64,000 bases of DNA from Rhodococcus sp. UNC23MFCrub1.1 (lineage in GTDB: Bacteria > Actinomycetota > Actinomycetes > Mycobacteriales > Mycobacteriaceae), in contig NZ_JMLQ01000002.1 in the NCBI RefSeq assembly GCF_000686025.1, forward strand, positions 1 through 64,000. Direction: 5' to 3'. Shown one piece after another: positions 50,757 through 59,564 of the stretch. Under the pieces are notes generated by a model, which saw nothing but the letters and a program-made list of their open reading frames with translations, ran no database searches and was not told where the DNA came from. The first letter of the stretch is position 1. Every line of letters begins with the position of its first letter. The translations under genes and the position numbers were made by a program.

Positions 50757-51817
50757 CCGCGCCCGCGTGCCCGGGTGAACAGCGGGACCACCAGCAGCAT
50801 CATGAACACCCGGAGCACCTGGGCCGCCACGACGAAGGTCACGTTCACGCTGCTCGCCGCCGCCAGCGCGAGCACCGCGTAGATACCGCCCGGCGTCGTG
50901 GCGAGGTAGGCCTCGTACGGGGTGATACCGGTGGTGCCCACCAGGATCAGGCCGAGCAGCGCGCAGCCCACCGCGATGGCGATGATCAGCAGTACTGCCC
51001 ACGGGATGATGCGGCCGATGGACTTCAGGCTGTTGAGGGTGAACTGCAGGCCGGCCTGCCACCCGATGACGATGTAGACGAGCTGGAGCAGCAGAAACGG
51101 CACGCCGGCGTCGCCCGTCCACCCCAGCAGGTCCGCGGCACCGGAGATCAGCAACGGTCCGAGCAGGGCGGGTGCGGGCAGGCGGATAAGTCGGCCCAGC
51201 GGGATGCCCACCAGCAGGCACACCGCGATGAAGAGCGCGTCCGTCCAGAGCGGGGCGGAGGCGGTGTCGAGTGATCCGCCCTGTCCGGTGTCCGCCGAGA
51301 AGACCACCGTGGCGACGAACGGTAGCGACGCGGTGACCAAGAGCACCCGGACGTACTGCACCACGGCGACCACCCGCTCGTCGCCGCCCAGATCACGGGC
51401 GATCGCGACCATGCCGGACGCACCCCCGGCCACGAGTGCGAGGGCGCCGGTGGTGGCGTCGAGGTCACGATGCAGTCCGAGGAGAGCGCCGGCCGCGATG
51501 GACAGCACCAGGGTGCCGAGCGAGACGACCACCACCCAGATCCAGTCGGACCCCAGCGAGGACATCGTGTCCCGATCGAGCAGGGTGCCGATCTCGACGC
51601 CGAGCACGGCCTGCGCGCCCATCGACGCGGTGCGCGGAACCTTCCCCGGGCCCCATCCGCACAACGCGAACACCGTCGCCACGGCGAGCGCGACGAACAG
51701 CGCGGCCGACGGAACGCCGACCCGCTCCGCCAGGACGGCGACGACGACGGTCGCCAGAGCGAGCGAGGCCCAGCGCACCGCGCGCGAGCGGTCGAACGGG
51801 ACCCGATCCGGACTCAA
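50753..51817 (-). CDS. AbrB-family membrane protein (ammonia monooxygenase-like transporter)
   Basis: A 354-residue membrane protein with about ten spans in two similar halves, each containing a 'GGASGMVAIAR'/'TTPGGIYAVLAL' type re-entrant motif, as in the AbrB family (PF05145), sometimes misnamed ammonia monooxygenase. Transport substrate unknown. The TTG start at 51817 gives a TTGA overlap with the flavin reductase stop; GTG 51865 is an alternative that overlaps by 52 bases. The two genes form an operon. Confidence 0.82.
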   Translation of the reverse strand: MSPDRVPFDRSRAVRWASLALATVVVAVLAERVGVPSAALFVALAVATVFALCGWGPGKVPRTASMGAQAVLGVEIGTLLDRDTMSSLGSDWIWVVVVSLGTLVLSIAAGALLGLHRDLDATTGALALVAGGASGMVAIARDLGGDERVVAVVQYVRVLLVTASLPFVATVVFSADTGQGGSLDTASAPLWTDALFIAVCLLVGIPLGRLIRLPAPALLGPLLISGAADLLGWTGDAGVPFLLLQLVYIVIGWQAGLQFTLNSLKSIGRIIPWAVLLIIAIAVGCALLGLILVGTTGITPYEAYLATTPGGIYAVLALAAASSVNVTFVVAAQVLRVFMMLLVVPLFTRARGRG

Positions 51818-52407
51818 GGCCTGTCGGGGCGCTGGATTCGTCGCACGGCCGGGGGCATGCCCCACTCGTCGCGGCCGAGCCGGCTCAGCGGTGCGAGGGC
51901 GCCGAAGTCGGGCAACCCGTCCTCCGCGAGGAACTCCGGACGCACCGTGATCATCGTGACCGCGCCCATGACGACGAACGAGTTGCCCACCTCGACCACC
52001 TGGTGGAGCGTCGCCTCGATCGAGAGCGGGGACGCGACGACGCGCGGCGGGCGGACGGTCTCACTGGGCTCGCTCTCGAGGTCGACCGCGGTGTACTCGC
52101 TCACCGAGGCGTCGTAGTTCGCGGACGTCTGATTGATCTGCTCGAACAACGACTCGGTGGCGAGGTTGACGACGAACTCGCCCGTCTCCTCGATGTTCCG
52201 CAGGCTGTCCTTACGGCCGACCGACGTGAACTGCACCACGGCGGGTGCGCTGGAGGAGACGGAGAAGAAGCTGTACGGCGCCAGGTTCGGTACGCCGTCC
52301 GCGGAGACCGTCGACACCCACGCGATGGGTCTGGGCACCACTGACGTGGTGAGAAGCTTGTAATAGTCGCCGGCGTCCATGGTCTGCGGATCGAAGTGTG
52401 TGCGCAC
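51814..52407 (-). CDS. Flavin reductase-like FMN-binding protein
   Basis: A 197-residue split-barrel flavoprotein: 'DYYKLLTTSVVPRPIAWVST' (about 13-32), 'NLAPYSFFSVSSSAPAVVQF', 'RNIEETGEFVVNLATESL' and 'FVVMGAVTMITV' fit the flavin_reduct family. It could reduce or carry FMN, or be a small oxidoreductase of unknown substrate. No Shine-Dalgarno is seen before GTG 52407; CACGAT six bases upstream may be the -10 box. Confidence 0.83.
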   Translation of the reverse strand: MRTHFDPQTMDAGDYYKLLTTSVVPRPIAWVSTVSADGVPNLAPYSFFSVSSSAPAVVQFTSVGRKDSLRNIEETGEFVVNLATESLFEQINQTSANYDASVSEYTAVDLESEPSETVRPPRVVASPLSIEATLHQVVEVGNSFVVMGAVTMITVRPEFLAEDGLPDFGALAPLSRLGRDEWGMPPAVRRIQRPDRP

Positions 52408-52490
52408 CGGTTCATCGTGCCAGGGCCGCGCGCGCCCTGGAGGCCGGCCGATCATTCAGGCAGGTCCGGCATCTGTGACACTCTGAAATG

Positions 52491-54101
52491 GTGAATCCGT
52501 CCACCTCTCAAGCCGCCGTCGTCGTCGACGAGATGATCCGCGGCGGCGTCCAGGACGTCGTGCTGTGCCCCGGATCGCGCAACGCGCCGCTCGCGTTCGC
52601 GCTCGAGGCCGCCGACCGTGCCGGTCGCGTCCGCCTGCACATGCGCATCGACGAACGCACCGCCGGCTTCCTCGCCATCGGACTGGCCGTGTCCGGCCGC
52701 CGACCCGTCCCGGTCGTGATGACGTCCGGCACCGCCGTCGCCAATCTCGGACCCGCCGTCCTCGAGGCCAACTACGCCCGCATTCCGCTGGTCGTGCTCA
52801 GCGCCAACCGCCCCTACGAGATGCTCGGCACCGGCGCCAACCAGACGGTCGAGCAACTCGGCCTGTTCGCGGGTCAGGTGCGCGCGACCATCAGCCTCGG
52901 TCTCGCCGAGGAGTCCGACCAGGTCAACAGCCAGTGGCGGTCGGCCGTGTGCCGCGTCCTGGCTGCCGCACGCGGTACGCGCTCGGGCAACGCCGGCCCG
53001 GTCCACTTCGACATGCCGCTGCGTGAGCCCCTCACGCCCGACCCGGCCGACTCCCGCCCCGCCCCGGAGGGACGTCCCGACGGCTCCCCGTGGACCACCA
53101 CGCAGTACGCGACGCTCGACGTTCCGGTGGACCTGGACCTCTCGGTGGACACCGTCGTCATCTCCGGACACGGCGCCGCCTATCGGCCGGAACTCGCCGG
53201 GCTGCCGACGGTCGCCGAGCCGACCGCGCCCCTGCACGGCCACCCGCTCAACCCGCTCGCGCTCGGTGCGCTGTCGCCGCGCCAGGCCATCATCACCGGG
53301 CGTCCCACGCTGCATCGTCAGGTCTCGAAGGTGCTGGCCGACCCGGCCGTCTCCGTCATCGCTCTCACCACCGGACCCCGCTGGCCCGACGTCTCGGGCA
53401 ACGTCGTGGCGACCGGAACGCGCGCGCTGGTCACCGGGACACCGTCACCCGAGTGGCTGCGTCGCTGTGCCGACGCCTCGGAGTCGGCCGATGCCGCGGT
53501 CCGCGGGCAGCTCGACTCGCTCTCGATTCCAACGGGTCTGCACGTCGCCGCCGCCGTGTCGTCGGCACGTCGGCCGGGTGACCTGCTCGTGCTCGGCGCC
53601 TCCAATCCGGTGCGCGACATGGCACTGGTCGGCTACCCGGCGGAAGACGTCCGGGTGCTGTCCAATCGCGGTGTGGCGGGCATCGACGGCACCGTCTCCA
53701 CCGCGGTGGGCGCTGCGCTGGCACACGACGGCCGCACCATCGCGTTGATGGGGGACCTGACGTTCCTGCACGACGCGTCCGGACTGCTCATCGGCACCGG
53801 GGAGCCCCGACCGCGAGACCTCACCATCGTCGTCGCGAACGACGACGGTGGCGGCATCTTCGAACTGCTCGAGCAGGGTGATCCCCAGTACGCGGGCGTC
53901 TTCGAGCGCGTGTTCGGCACTCCGCACGGCATGGACCTCGCGGCGCTGTGTGCCGCCTACCGGATCCCGCACCGGCGGGTCGATCCCGACGAGCTCGCGA
54001 AGCTGCTCACGGGGCACGCCGAGGGCACCCGGGTGCTCGAGGTGACCACCGATCGGTCCGGCCTCCGCGATCTGCACGCCTCGATCCGCGCTGCCCTCTA
54101 G
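52491..54101 (+). CDS. menD: SEPHCHC synthase (2-succinyl-5-enolpyruvyl-6-hydroxy-3-cyclohexene-1-carboxylate synthase)
   Basis: Thiamine-diphosphate enzyme that joins isochorismate and 2-oxoglutarate. It has 536 residues. Motifs: '[16 protein letters not shown]' (about 23-38), Glu54 in 'RIDERTAGF' for cofactor activation, '[14 protein letters not shown]', and the ThDP/metal site '[14 protein letters not shown]' through '[16 protein letters not shown]'. The GTG 52491 was chosen over ATG 52488 because the family N-terminus is 'MNPST' and a CACTCT box lies six bases before it. Its stop shares CTAG with the convergent DUF2505 gene. Confidence 0.96.
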   Translation: MNPSTSQAAVVVDEMIRGGVQDVVLCPGSRNAPLAFALEAADRAGRVRLHMRIDERTAGFLAIGLAVSGRRPVPVVMTSGTAVANLGPAVLEANYARIPLVVLSANRPYEMLGTGANQTVEQLGLFAGQVRATISLGLAEESDQVNSQWRSAVCRVLAAARGTRSGNAGPVHFDMPLREPLTPDPADSRPAPEGRPDGSPWTTTQYATLDVPVDLDLSVDTVVISGHGAAYRPELAGLPTVAEPTAPLHGHPLNPLALGALSPRQAIITGRPTLHRQVSKVLADPAVSVIALTTGPRWPDVSGNVVATGTRALVTGTPSPEWLRRCADASESADAAVRGQLDSLSIPTGLHVAAAVSSARRPGDLLVLGASNPVRDMALVGYPAEDVRVLSNRGVAGIDGTVSTAVGAALAHDGRTIALMGDLTFLHDASGLLIGTGEPRPRDLTIVVANDDGGGIFELLEQGDPQYAGVFERVFGTPHGMDLAALCAAYRIPHRRVDPDELAKLLTGHAEGTRVLEVTTDRSGLRDLHASIRAAL

Positions 54102-54598
54102 GCCCTGTCGGCGAGGTACTCCCGTGCCTGCTTGCTCTCGGAGTGCACCATCTTGCCGATCATCTCGGTGACCATGCCCTCGATCTTGCCGCCGACGAAC
54201 GGGACCTTCACCTCGGCCGTCCCCTTCAGGGTCAGGCGCGATCCGGTGCCGTGAGGCACCAGTTCGAACGTTCCGCGCACCTTCGAGGTCAAGCCCGTCG
54301 ATCCGCCTTCGAGCGTGCCGTTCGCACGGTCGCCTTCGAGCGGTCCCCAGCTGTCCTTGCGCGTGATCACCAGGTCGCCGCGAATCACCTTCCGGACGAA
54401 CCCCGGCAGCACGGACGCGCCGACCCCCTCGGAGATCACCACGTCGAAGCCGCCGTCGGGCCGGTGCGAGTACTCCACGCTGGCCCGGTCGGAGACCTCC
54501 TTGGTTCGCTTGTCCCACAACGCTTCGTCCGTCAAGGCGGAGTGCGCCTGCGCCGGTGTCACGTCGAAGTCCTCGGTGTAACTGAATTTCCGCCCCAT
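54098..54598 (-). CDS. DUF2505 (START-like) protein
   Basis: A 166-residue protein of the DUF2505 family, related to START/polyketide-cyclase ligand-binding folds: '[18 protein letters not shown]' at the start, '[20 protein letters not shown]' in the middle, '[19 protein letters not shown]' near the end. It probably binds a hydrophobic ligand; none is known. A TAACGT box lies eight bases before the ATG. Convergent with menD. Confidence 0.85.
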   Translation of the reverse strand: MGRKFSYTEDFDVTPAQAHSALTDEALWDKRTKEVSDRASVEYSHRPDGGFDVVISEGVGASVLPGFVRKVIRGDLVITRKDSWGPLEGDRANGTLEGGSTGLTSKVRGTFELVPHGTGSRLTLKGTAEVKVPFVGGKIEGMVTEMIGKMVHSESKQAREYLADRA

Positions 54599-54652
54599 GG
54601 CGGGAGACGTTACTCGGCGTACCGCTGCCGACGTCCTGCGTGGTGCGGTCGC

Positions 54653-54658
54653 TAGCCT
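54653..54658 (+). promoter_or_regulatory. -10 box of the DUF3592-type gene
   Basis: TAGCCT, six bases before the GTG; leaderless pattern. Confidence 0.5.
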
Positions 54659-54664
54659 GTCCTG

Positions 54665-55165
54665 GTGAACCCCGTCGTCCCGAGTCCGGCCGGTGCCGAG
54701 ATGTCCGGTGGCGACATGCCTGCTGTCGAGAACTCCGAGGCGGACGAGGCCCCCGTGCGGCGCCGCTCGCGCGTTCCCACCGTTCTCCTGGTGATCGCCA
54801 CCGTCGTTTCGGTGCTCGCGGTCCTGTTGGTGCTCGCGGCGTGGCGCAACGACCACACCATCTCCTCGGACGAGGGCGTCGCCACGGCCGAGGTGCTGTC
54901 GGCCGGACGTCTGCGCTCGGCGGTGAGCTTCGTGACTCCCGACGGCGAGATGCACAATCCCAAGCTCGGAGTGCTGTACCCGACCAACCTCGTCGCCGGT
55001 CAGCGCATCGACGTCGAGTACTCCCGCAGCGATCCCGACCTGGTGCGGGTCGCCGGCCGCGACGCCTCGGTGGCCGTCGTGCCCGCGCTCTCCGTCATCG
55101 TCGTCACGTGGCTGATCGCCGGCCCGTCGATCCTCTACCTGCGGCGCCGCGACGCGCGCGTCTGA
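54665..55165 (+). CDS. DUF3592-like membrane protein (Rv0556-like)
   Basis: A 166-residue protein with two spans ('TVLLVIATVVSVLAVLLVLAAW' split at about 39-60 and 'VVPALSVIVVTWLIAGPSILYL' near the C-terminus) enclosing an external domain of about 75 residues ('ATAEVLSAGRLRSAVSF', 'RIDVEYSRSDPDLVRVAG'), as in DUF3592. In M. tuberculosis Rv0556 also follows menD and precedes mgtA. Function unknown. Confidence 0.85.
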   Translation: MNPVVPSPAGAEMSGGDMPAVENSEADEAPVRRRSRVPTVLLVIATVVSVLAVLLVLAAWRNDHTISSDEGVATAEVLSAGRLRSAVSFVTPDGEMHNPKLGVLYPTNLVAGQRIDVEYSRSDPDLVRVAGRDASVAVVPALSVIVVTWLIAGPSILYLRRRDARV

Positions 55166-55252
55166 CCCGGTACCGGAGGGTTCGCCCGGGGTTCGCCCGC
55201 TGGTCACGTCGCCCTCGCATCGCGGTCGTCGCGGCGCGGAACAGTCCACGGT

Positions 55253-56398
55253 GTGCGCATAGCCGTGGTCGCTGAATCGTTCCTGCCTCACGTCAACGGT
55301 GTCACCAACTCGATTCTCCGTGTGCTCGAGCATGCGGAGTCCGCAGGTCACGACGCCATGATCGTCGCGCCGGACACGCCGGCCGGGGTGCCCGCGGCAC
55401 CGACCTCACACGGCTCGTTCCCGGTTCTGCGAGTGCCGTCGGTGATGGTCCCCAAGGTTAGTTCGCTGCCCGTCGGCGTGCCGAGCCCCGGTATGACCGC
55501 CGCGCTGCGCTCGTTCGCGCCCGACGTGGTGCACCTGGCATCGCCGTTCTCGCTCGGTGCCGGTGGCCTCGCGGCCGCGCGGAGGCTGGACGTCCCGGCC
55601 GTCGCCGTCTATCAGACCGATGTCGCCGGGTTCGCCGAGAGTTACGGTCTCGGGTTGACCTCGCGTGCCTGCTGGGCGTGGACCCGCCGGATCCACAAGG
55701 GCAGTGCCCGCACCCTCGCACCGTCGACGTCGGCGATGGACGCACTCGCCGCGCACGGCATCCCCCGCGTGCATCGCTGGGGTCGGGGAGTGGACACCGT
55801 GCGCTTCGCGCCGTCGTCGCGGAACGCGGAGCGTCGTGCGCAGTGGGACGCGGGCGACGCGCTGGTGGTGGGCTTCGTCGGCCGGTTGGCACCGGAGAAG
55901 CACGTGGAACGCCTCGCGGTACTCGAGCGGACACCGGGCGTGCGCGTGGTGATCGTCGGTGACGGTCCGGAGCGCGCACGGCTCGAGGCGCTCATGCCGT
56001 CCGCGGTGTTCACCGGTCAGCTGGGCGGGCAGGCCCTGTCGGAGGCCTACGCGTCCTTCGACGTGTTCGCGCACCCCGGTGAGCACGAGACGTTCTGCCA
56101 GACCGTCCAGGAGGCGCTCGCGAGCGGTGTCCCGGTGATCGGACCCGACGCCGGCGGTCCCCGCGATCTGGTGAGCCACTGCCGCAACGGGTACCTGCTG
56201 CCCGTGGATCGGTACGAGGAGTTGCTGCCGAGCGCCGTGCAGGCCCTCGCCGACCCCACCACGCGTGCGAGGTTCGCCACGTCCGCGCGCAAGTCCGTCC
56301 TGCATCGCACCTGGCCCGCGCTGTGCAGCCAGTTGATCGGCCACTACGAGGCGGTCATCGGCACCTCGGACGTCGGACGGCGGACGACGGCGGCCTAG
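55253..56398 (+). CDS. mgtA: GT4 alpha-mannosyltransferase MgtA-like
   Basis: A 381-residue glycosyltransferase of the GT-B fold. N-terminal '[20 protein letters not shown]' (about 6-25) and C-terminal '[16 protein letters not shown]' and '[20 protein letters not shown]' (the E-x7-E donor motif) are typical. The orthologue Rv0557 (MgtA) adds mannose from GDP-mannose to a glucuronyl-diacylglycerol acceptor at the cytoplasmic membrane face. The GTG 55253 matches the family N-terminus 'RIAVVAESF'. It lies between DUF3592 and menG, as in M. tuberculosis. Confidence 0.9.
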   Translation: MRIAVVAESFLPHVNGVTNSILRVLEHAESAGHDAMIVAPDTPAGVPAAPTSHGSFPVLRVPSVMVPKVSSLPVGVPSPGMTAALRSFAPDVVHLASPFSLGAGGLAAARRLDVPAVAVYQTDVAGFAESYGLGLTSRACWAWTRRIHKGSARTLAPSTSAMDALAAHGIPRVHRWGRGVDTVRFAPSSRNAERRAQWDAGDALVVGFVGRLAPEKHVERLAVLERTPGVRVVIVGDGPERARLEALMPSAVFTGQLGGQALSEAYASFDVFAHPGEHETFCQTVQEALASGVPVIGPDAGGPRDLVSHCRNGYLLPVDRYEELLPSAVQALADPTTRARFATSARKSVLHRTWPALCSQLIGHYEAVIGTSDVGRRTTAA

Positions 56399-56416
56399 GT
56401 GAGTGCGCGGCCCACG

Positions 56417-56422
56417 TACTGT
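56417..56422 (+). promoter_or_regulatory. -10 box of menG
   Basis: TACTGT, six bases before GTG 56429; this decides the start in favour of 56429 over the in-frame GTG at 56399. Confidence 0.5.
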
Positions 56423-56428
56423 TCAGGT

Positions 56429-57133
56429 GTGGCAGCACACGGCTCCAGAGCGCAACTGGACAAGCAACCGCACGACGTCGCGTCCATGTTCGACGGAGTC
56501 GCGAAGCGGTACGACCTGACCAACACCGTCCTGTCCTTCGGGCAGGACCGCGGCTGGCGGCGCGCGACGCGCGACGCGCTCGCGCTGAAGCCCGGGGAAG
56601 CGGTGCTCGATCTCGCGGCCGGGACCGGAGTGTCCACGGAGGAACTCGGCCGGTCCGGCGCCTGGTGCGTCGCCACCGACTTCTCCAAGGGCATGCTCCG
56701 CGCGGGCCTCTCGCGCGGCGTCCCGATGATCGCGGGCGACGCGATGCACCTGCCCTACGGCGACGACGTGTTCGACGCCGCCACCATCTCGTTCGGTCTC
56801 CGTAATGTGGCCGATCACAACGCCGGCCTCGCCGAGATCCTGCGGGTGGTCCGGCCCGGCGGACGGTTGGTGGTGTGCGAGTTCTCCACACCGGTCTTCC
56901 CGGCGTTCCGCACCGTCTACATGGAGTACCTGATGAAGGCGCTCCCGGCCGTGGCCCGCACCGTCAGCAGCAATCCCGACGCCTACGTCTACCTGGCGGA
57001 ATCCATTCGCGCCTGGCCGGACCAGGCGGAGCTCGCGCGGCGCATGCAGTCCGCGGGATGGGGCCGCGTGCAGTGGCGCAATCTCACGGGCGGCATCGTC
57101 ACCTTGCACAGCGCCGTGAAACCGGTGTACTGA
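56429..57133 (+). CDS. menG: Demethylmenaquinone methyltransferase
   Basis: SAM-dependent enzyme of the UbiE/MenG family that methylates demethylmenaquinone, the last ring-forming step. 234 residues from GTG 56429, the same length as Rv0558. '[20 protein letters not shown]' (about 18-37) is the UbiE start signature, '[12 protein letters not shown]' the SAM loop, '[26 protein letters not shown]' in two pieces the second signature. A longer version from 56399 would begin right after the mgtA stop. Confidence 0.95.
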   Translation: MAAHGSRAQLDKQPHDVASMFDGVAKRYDLTNTVLSFGQDRGWRRATRDALALKPGEAVLDLAAGTGVSTEELGRSGAWCVATDFSKGMLRAGLSRGVPMIAGDAMHLPYGDDVFDAATISFGLRNVADHNAGLAEILRVVRPGGRLVVCEFSTPVFPAFRTVYMEYLMKALPAVARTVSSNPDAYVYLAESIRAWPDQAELARRMQSAGWGRVQWRNLTGGIVTLHSAVKPVY

Positions 57134-57194
57134 AAGATACGGAGAACGCACCTATCGGTGTTCGTACCGTGTCCGGATACGGCATGATCTGCGC

Positions 57195-58178
57195 ATGCCC
57201 GTACCGGATTGGCTGCCCTATGCCACCCTCGCTGCCTCGGCCGTCGCCGCCGGCGGGGCCGGTTGGGCCGTCAGCACCACGCGCATGCACCTCACCAGGG
57301 AGACGCGCCGCGCGCGCGAGCTGCGCACCATCCGCGCCGAGCTGACCCACGATTCCGGTCGCCAGGCCGTCGAGACGTCGCTGGTACGCGACCAGGTCAC
57401 CGAGCGCTACCAGGAATTGTCGGTCGCGCTGACCACCTTCCAGCGGGTCTGGATCGACGCCGTACGTCGCCGGACCGCCCCCGACGCGACCGCACTGCCG
57501 CCGGGTGCCGACGACCTGCAGGCCGACGTCGACGCCGCCTATCAGGAACTGCTGCGCATCTCGACGATCACCGTCGTCGTGGCCCGCCAGCGCGTCGCGC
57601 CGCTGCTCGAGATGCTCATGTCGCTCGATCTCCGGGTGCTGGTGCCCTACTCCACGACGGGCGCGATGCCAGGTCCGGCCGTCGAGCGGCTGAACCGTGA
57701 GCACGGGTTCCTGATCGAGATCCAGCGTCTGCTGCGCGACGCCGTGCGCGCCGACCTCGGTCTGCTCGACGCCAACGACCTCGGCCTGTTGATCATGGAC
57801 ACCAAGCGCGTCGTCGACACCCTCTCGCCGGACCGCCGGTCGATCGGCTTCGGCGCCACCGAGCGCCGCATGGTGGAGTACCTGGCCGAGTTCGGGGTGC
57901 GGGTACTGGCGGGCGGCAACGAGCGCGACTACACGATGGAGGCGGACCGTTTCGCGTTCTACCAGGCCAAGGACCCGGCGCTCGCCGGCGCGGTCGAGGC
58001 CATCCTGGCGCTGTACGGAGCCGAACTGTCCCTCGCCGTCCACGCCGGACTCGACGAGCAGGCACGGCTCCCCGTGCTGCAACGCGTCGTGGCGTCTCTC
58101 GAGTGCGGCTTCCGCGATCGCGACGGGATACTTCTGCCGGACGGCACCACCGTGTACGCCTTTCGACCGGGACGCTGA
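57195..58178 (+). CDS. Membrane-anchored protein of unknown function
   Basis: A 327-residue protein with one N-terminal hydrophobic segment ('LPYATLAASAVAAGGAGWAV', about 7-26) and a long soluble, helix-rich domain ('RTIRAELTHDSGRQ', 'VTERYQELSVALTTFQRVW', 'ALYGAELSLAVHAGLDEQ'), probably cytoplasmic. I recognise no family. In M. tuberculosis this place holds Rv0559c and Rv0560c instead. CATGAT six bases before the ATG may be a -10 box. A hairpin follows its stop, facing menJ. Confidence 0.8.
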   Translation: MPVPDWLPYATLAASAVAAGGAGWAVSTTRMHLTRETRRARELRTIRAELTHDSGRQAVETSLVRDQVTERYQELSVALTTFQRVWIDAVRRRTAPDATALPPGADDLQADVDAAYQELLRISTITVVVARQRVAPLLEMLMSLDLRVLVPYSTTGAMPGPAVERLNREHGFLIEIQRLLRDAVRADLGLLDANDLGLLIMDTKRVVDTLSPDRRSIGFGATERRMVEYLAEFGVRVLAGGNERDYTMEADRFAFYQAKDPALAGAVEAILALYGAELSLAVHAGLDEQARLPVLQRVVASLECGFRDRDGILLPDGTTVYAFRPGR

Positions 58179-58182
58179 CCGG

Positions 58183-58211
58183 CTCCTGAGGCAGCCGGGC
58201 ACTCTCAGGAG
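58183..58211. terminator. Hairpin between convergent genes
   Basis: CTCCTGAG / CTCAGGAG around 13 bases, four bases past the unknown gene and overlapping the menJ stop region. It may end transcription from both sides; there is no T run. Confidence 0.5.
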
Positions 58212-59482
58212 AACGGTGGCCGGTCGTCCACCTTCAGCGACGTCGATCCCGCGGCCCGCCAGGCGCGCGCGACCACGTCGCGATCCTCGTCGGTGATGAG
58301 GTTGCCCATCACCCGCACGGCGACGGTCATGATCGCGCGCGACCGCATGCCGATCGGCCCCGTGGCGGGCAGGAACCGCGGCACCGTCAGCAGTCCCGCG
58401 AGGCGACGAGCGACCGAGAAGCTCTGCCCGTAGTGCTCGCGGAGCACCGCCGGCCACACCTGCGTCAGGTCTGCGCCGTCCAGGTGTTCGGCGATCAGTC
58501 GACCACCCTCGAGTCCGTAGTCGATGCCCTCACCGTTGAGCGGATTCACGCAGGCCGCCGCATCGCCGACGAGCGCCCAGTTGGGGCCCGCCACGTCCGA
58601 CACCGCGCCGCCCATCGGTAGCAGGGCGGACTGCACGCGGCGCACGCCGCCGCTCAGGCCCCACTCGGACTCCCGTTGTGACGCATAGAGATTCAGGAGA
58701 GGTCGCAGCGCGCCGGCAGCCGGGCGCTTCGAGGTGGCGAGCGTCCCCACCCCCACGTTCACCTCGCCGGTGCCCTCGTCGTTCACGCCCAGCGGGAACA
58801 CCCACCCGTAGCCGGCCTGCAGGGTGCCCTCCTCGTCGCGGAGCTCGAGGTGCGAGGTGATCCACTCGTCCTCACTGCGGTCACTCGTGACGTACGCCCG
58901 CGCCGCGACCCCGAAAGCGGTGTCGCGGTGCCACGTACGGCCGAGGATCTTGCCGAGCGGCGAGCGCACCCCGTCCGCCACGATCAGCGTGCGACAGGCC
59001 ACGGCGACAGGGCCGTCGGCGGTGTCGAACATCACCTCGGTGACCCGCCCGCTCACCAGCACCGCATCGACGGCCTTGGCGTTCTCCATCATCACCGCGC
59101 CGTCGTCGACGGCCACCCGGCGGATCCGGTCGTCCAACTCGGTACGCGGTACCGCGGAACCGATGTCGGGCAGTGAGCCACCCGGCCACGGCAGCGTGAG
59201 TTCCTGACCGAATCCGGTGAGGCGTAGGCCACGATTGATCGCCCGCGAGCGCACCCAGTCACCGAGTCCCAGCTCGTCGAGCTCGGCCACGGCACGCGGC
59301 GTGAGTCCGTCACCGCAGGTCTTGTCGCGCGGGAACGTGGCGGCGTCCGCGAGAATCGTGTCGTGACCAGCTCGTACGGACCAGGCCGCGGCGGCGCTGC
59401 CCGCGGGTCCCGCTCCGACGACGAGAACGTCGGTCACGCGTCGAGTTCCCGGTGTCACACCCTGTGCGCGTCCATCCGTCAT
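58205..59482 (-). CDS. menJ: Menaquinone reductase MenJ (geranylgeranyl reductase family)
   Basis: A 425-residue flavoenzyme. In M. tuberculosis Rv0561c (MenJ) saturates one isoprene unit of menaquinone. The FAD motif 'VLVVGAGPAGSAAAAW' is at about 19-34, 'FPRDKTCGDGLTPRAV' is the family signature, and 'ALVGDAAACVNPLNGEGIDYGL' split near 320-341 the second FAD motif. It lies divergent from the polyprenyl synthase, keeping the M. tuberculosis order. ATG 59482 is the first family-compatible start. Confidence 0.92.
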   Translation of the reverse strand: MTDGRAQGVTPGTRRVTDVLVVGAGPAGSAAAAWSVRAGHDTILADAATFPRDKTCGDGLTPRAVAELDELGLGDWVRSRAINRGLRLTGFGQELTLPWPGGSLPDIGSAVPRTELDDRIRRVAVDDGAVMMENAKAVDAVLVSGRVTEVMFDTADGPVAVACRTLIVADGVRSPLGKILGRTWHRDTAFGVAARAYVTSDRSEDEWITSHLELRDEEGTLQAGYGWVFPLGVNDEGTGEVNVGVGTLATSKRPAAGALRPLLNLYASQRESEWGLSGGVRRVQSALLPMGGAVSDVAGPNWALVGDAAACVNPLNGEGIDYGLEGGRLIAEHLDGADLTQVWPAVLREHYGQSFSVARRLAGLLTVPRFLPATGPIGMRSRAIMTVAVRVMGNLITDEDRDVVARAWRAAGSTSLKVDDRPPFS

Positions 59483-59564
59483 CGTTCCATCTTGCAGGCA
59501 CGATAGGTTGGAGGCAGACGCGGCGCCGAGGCCCGGAGCCGCGCGAGGTGTTCGACGACGAGAA

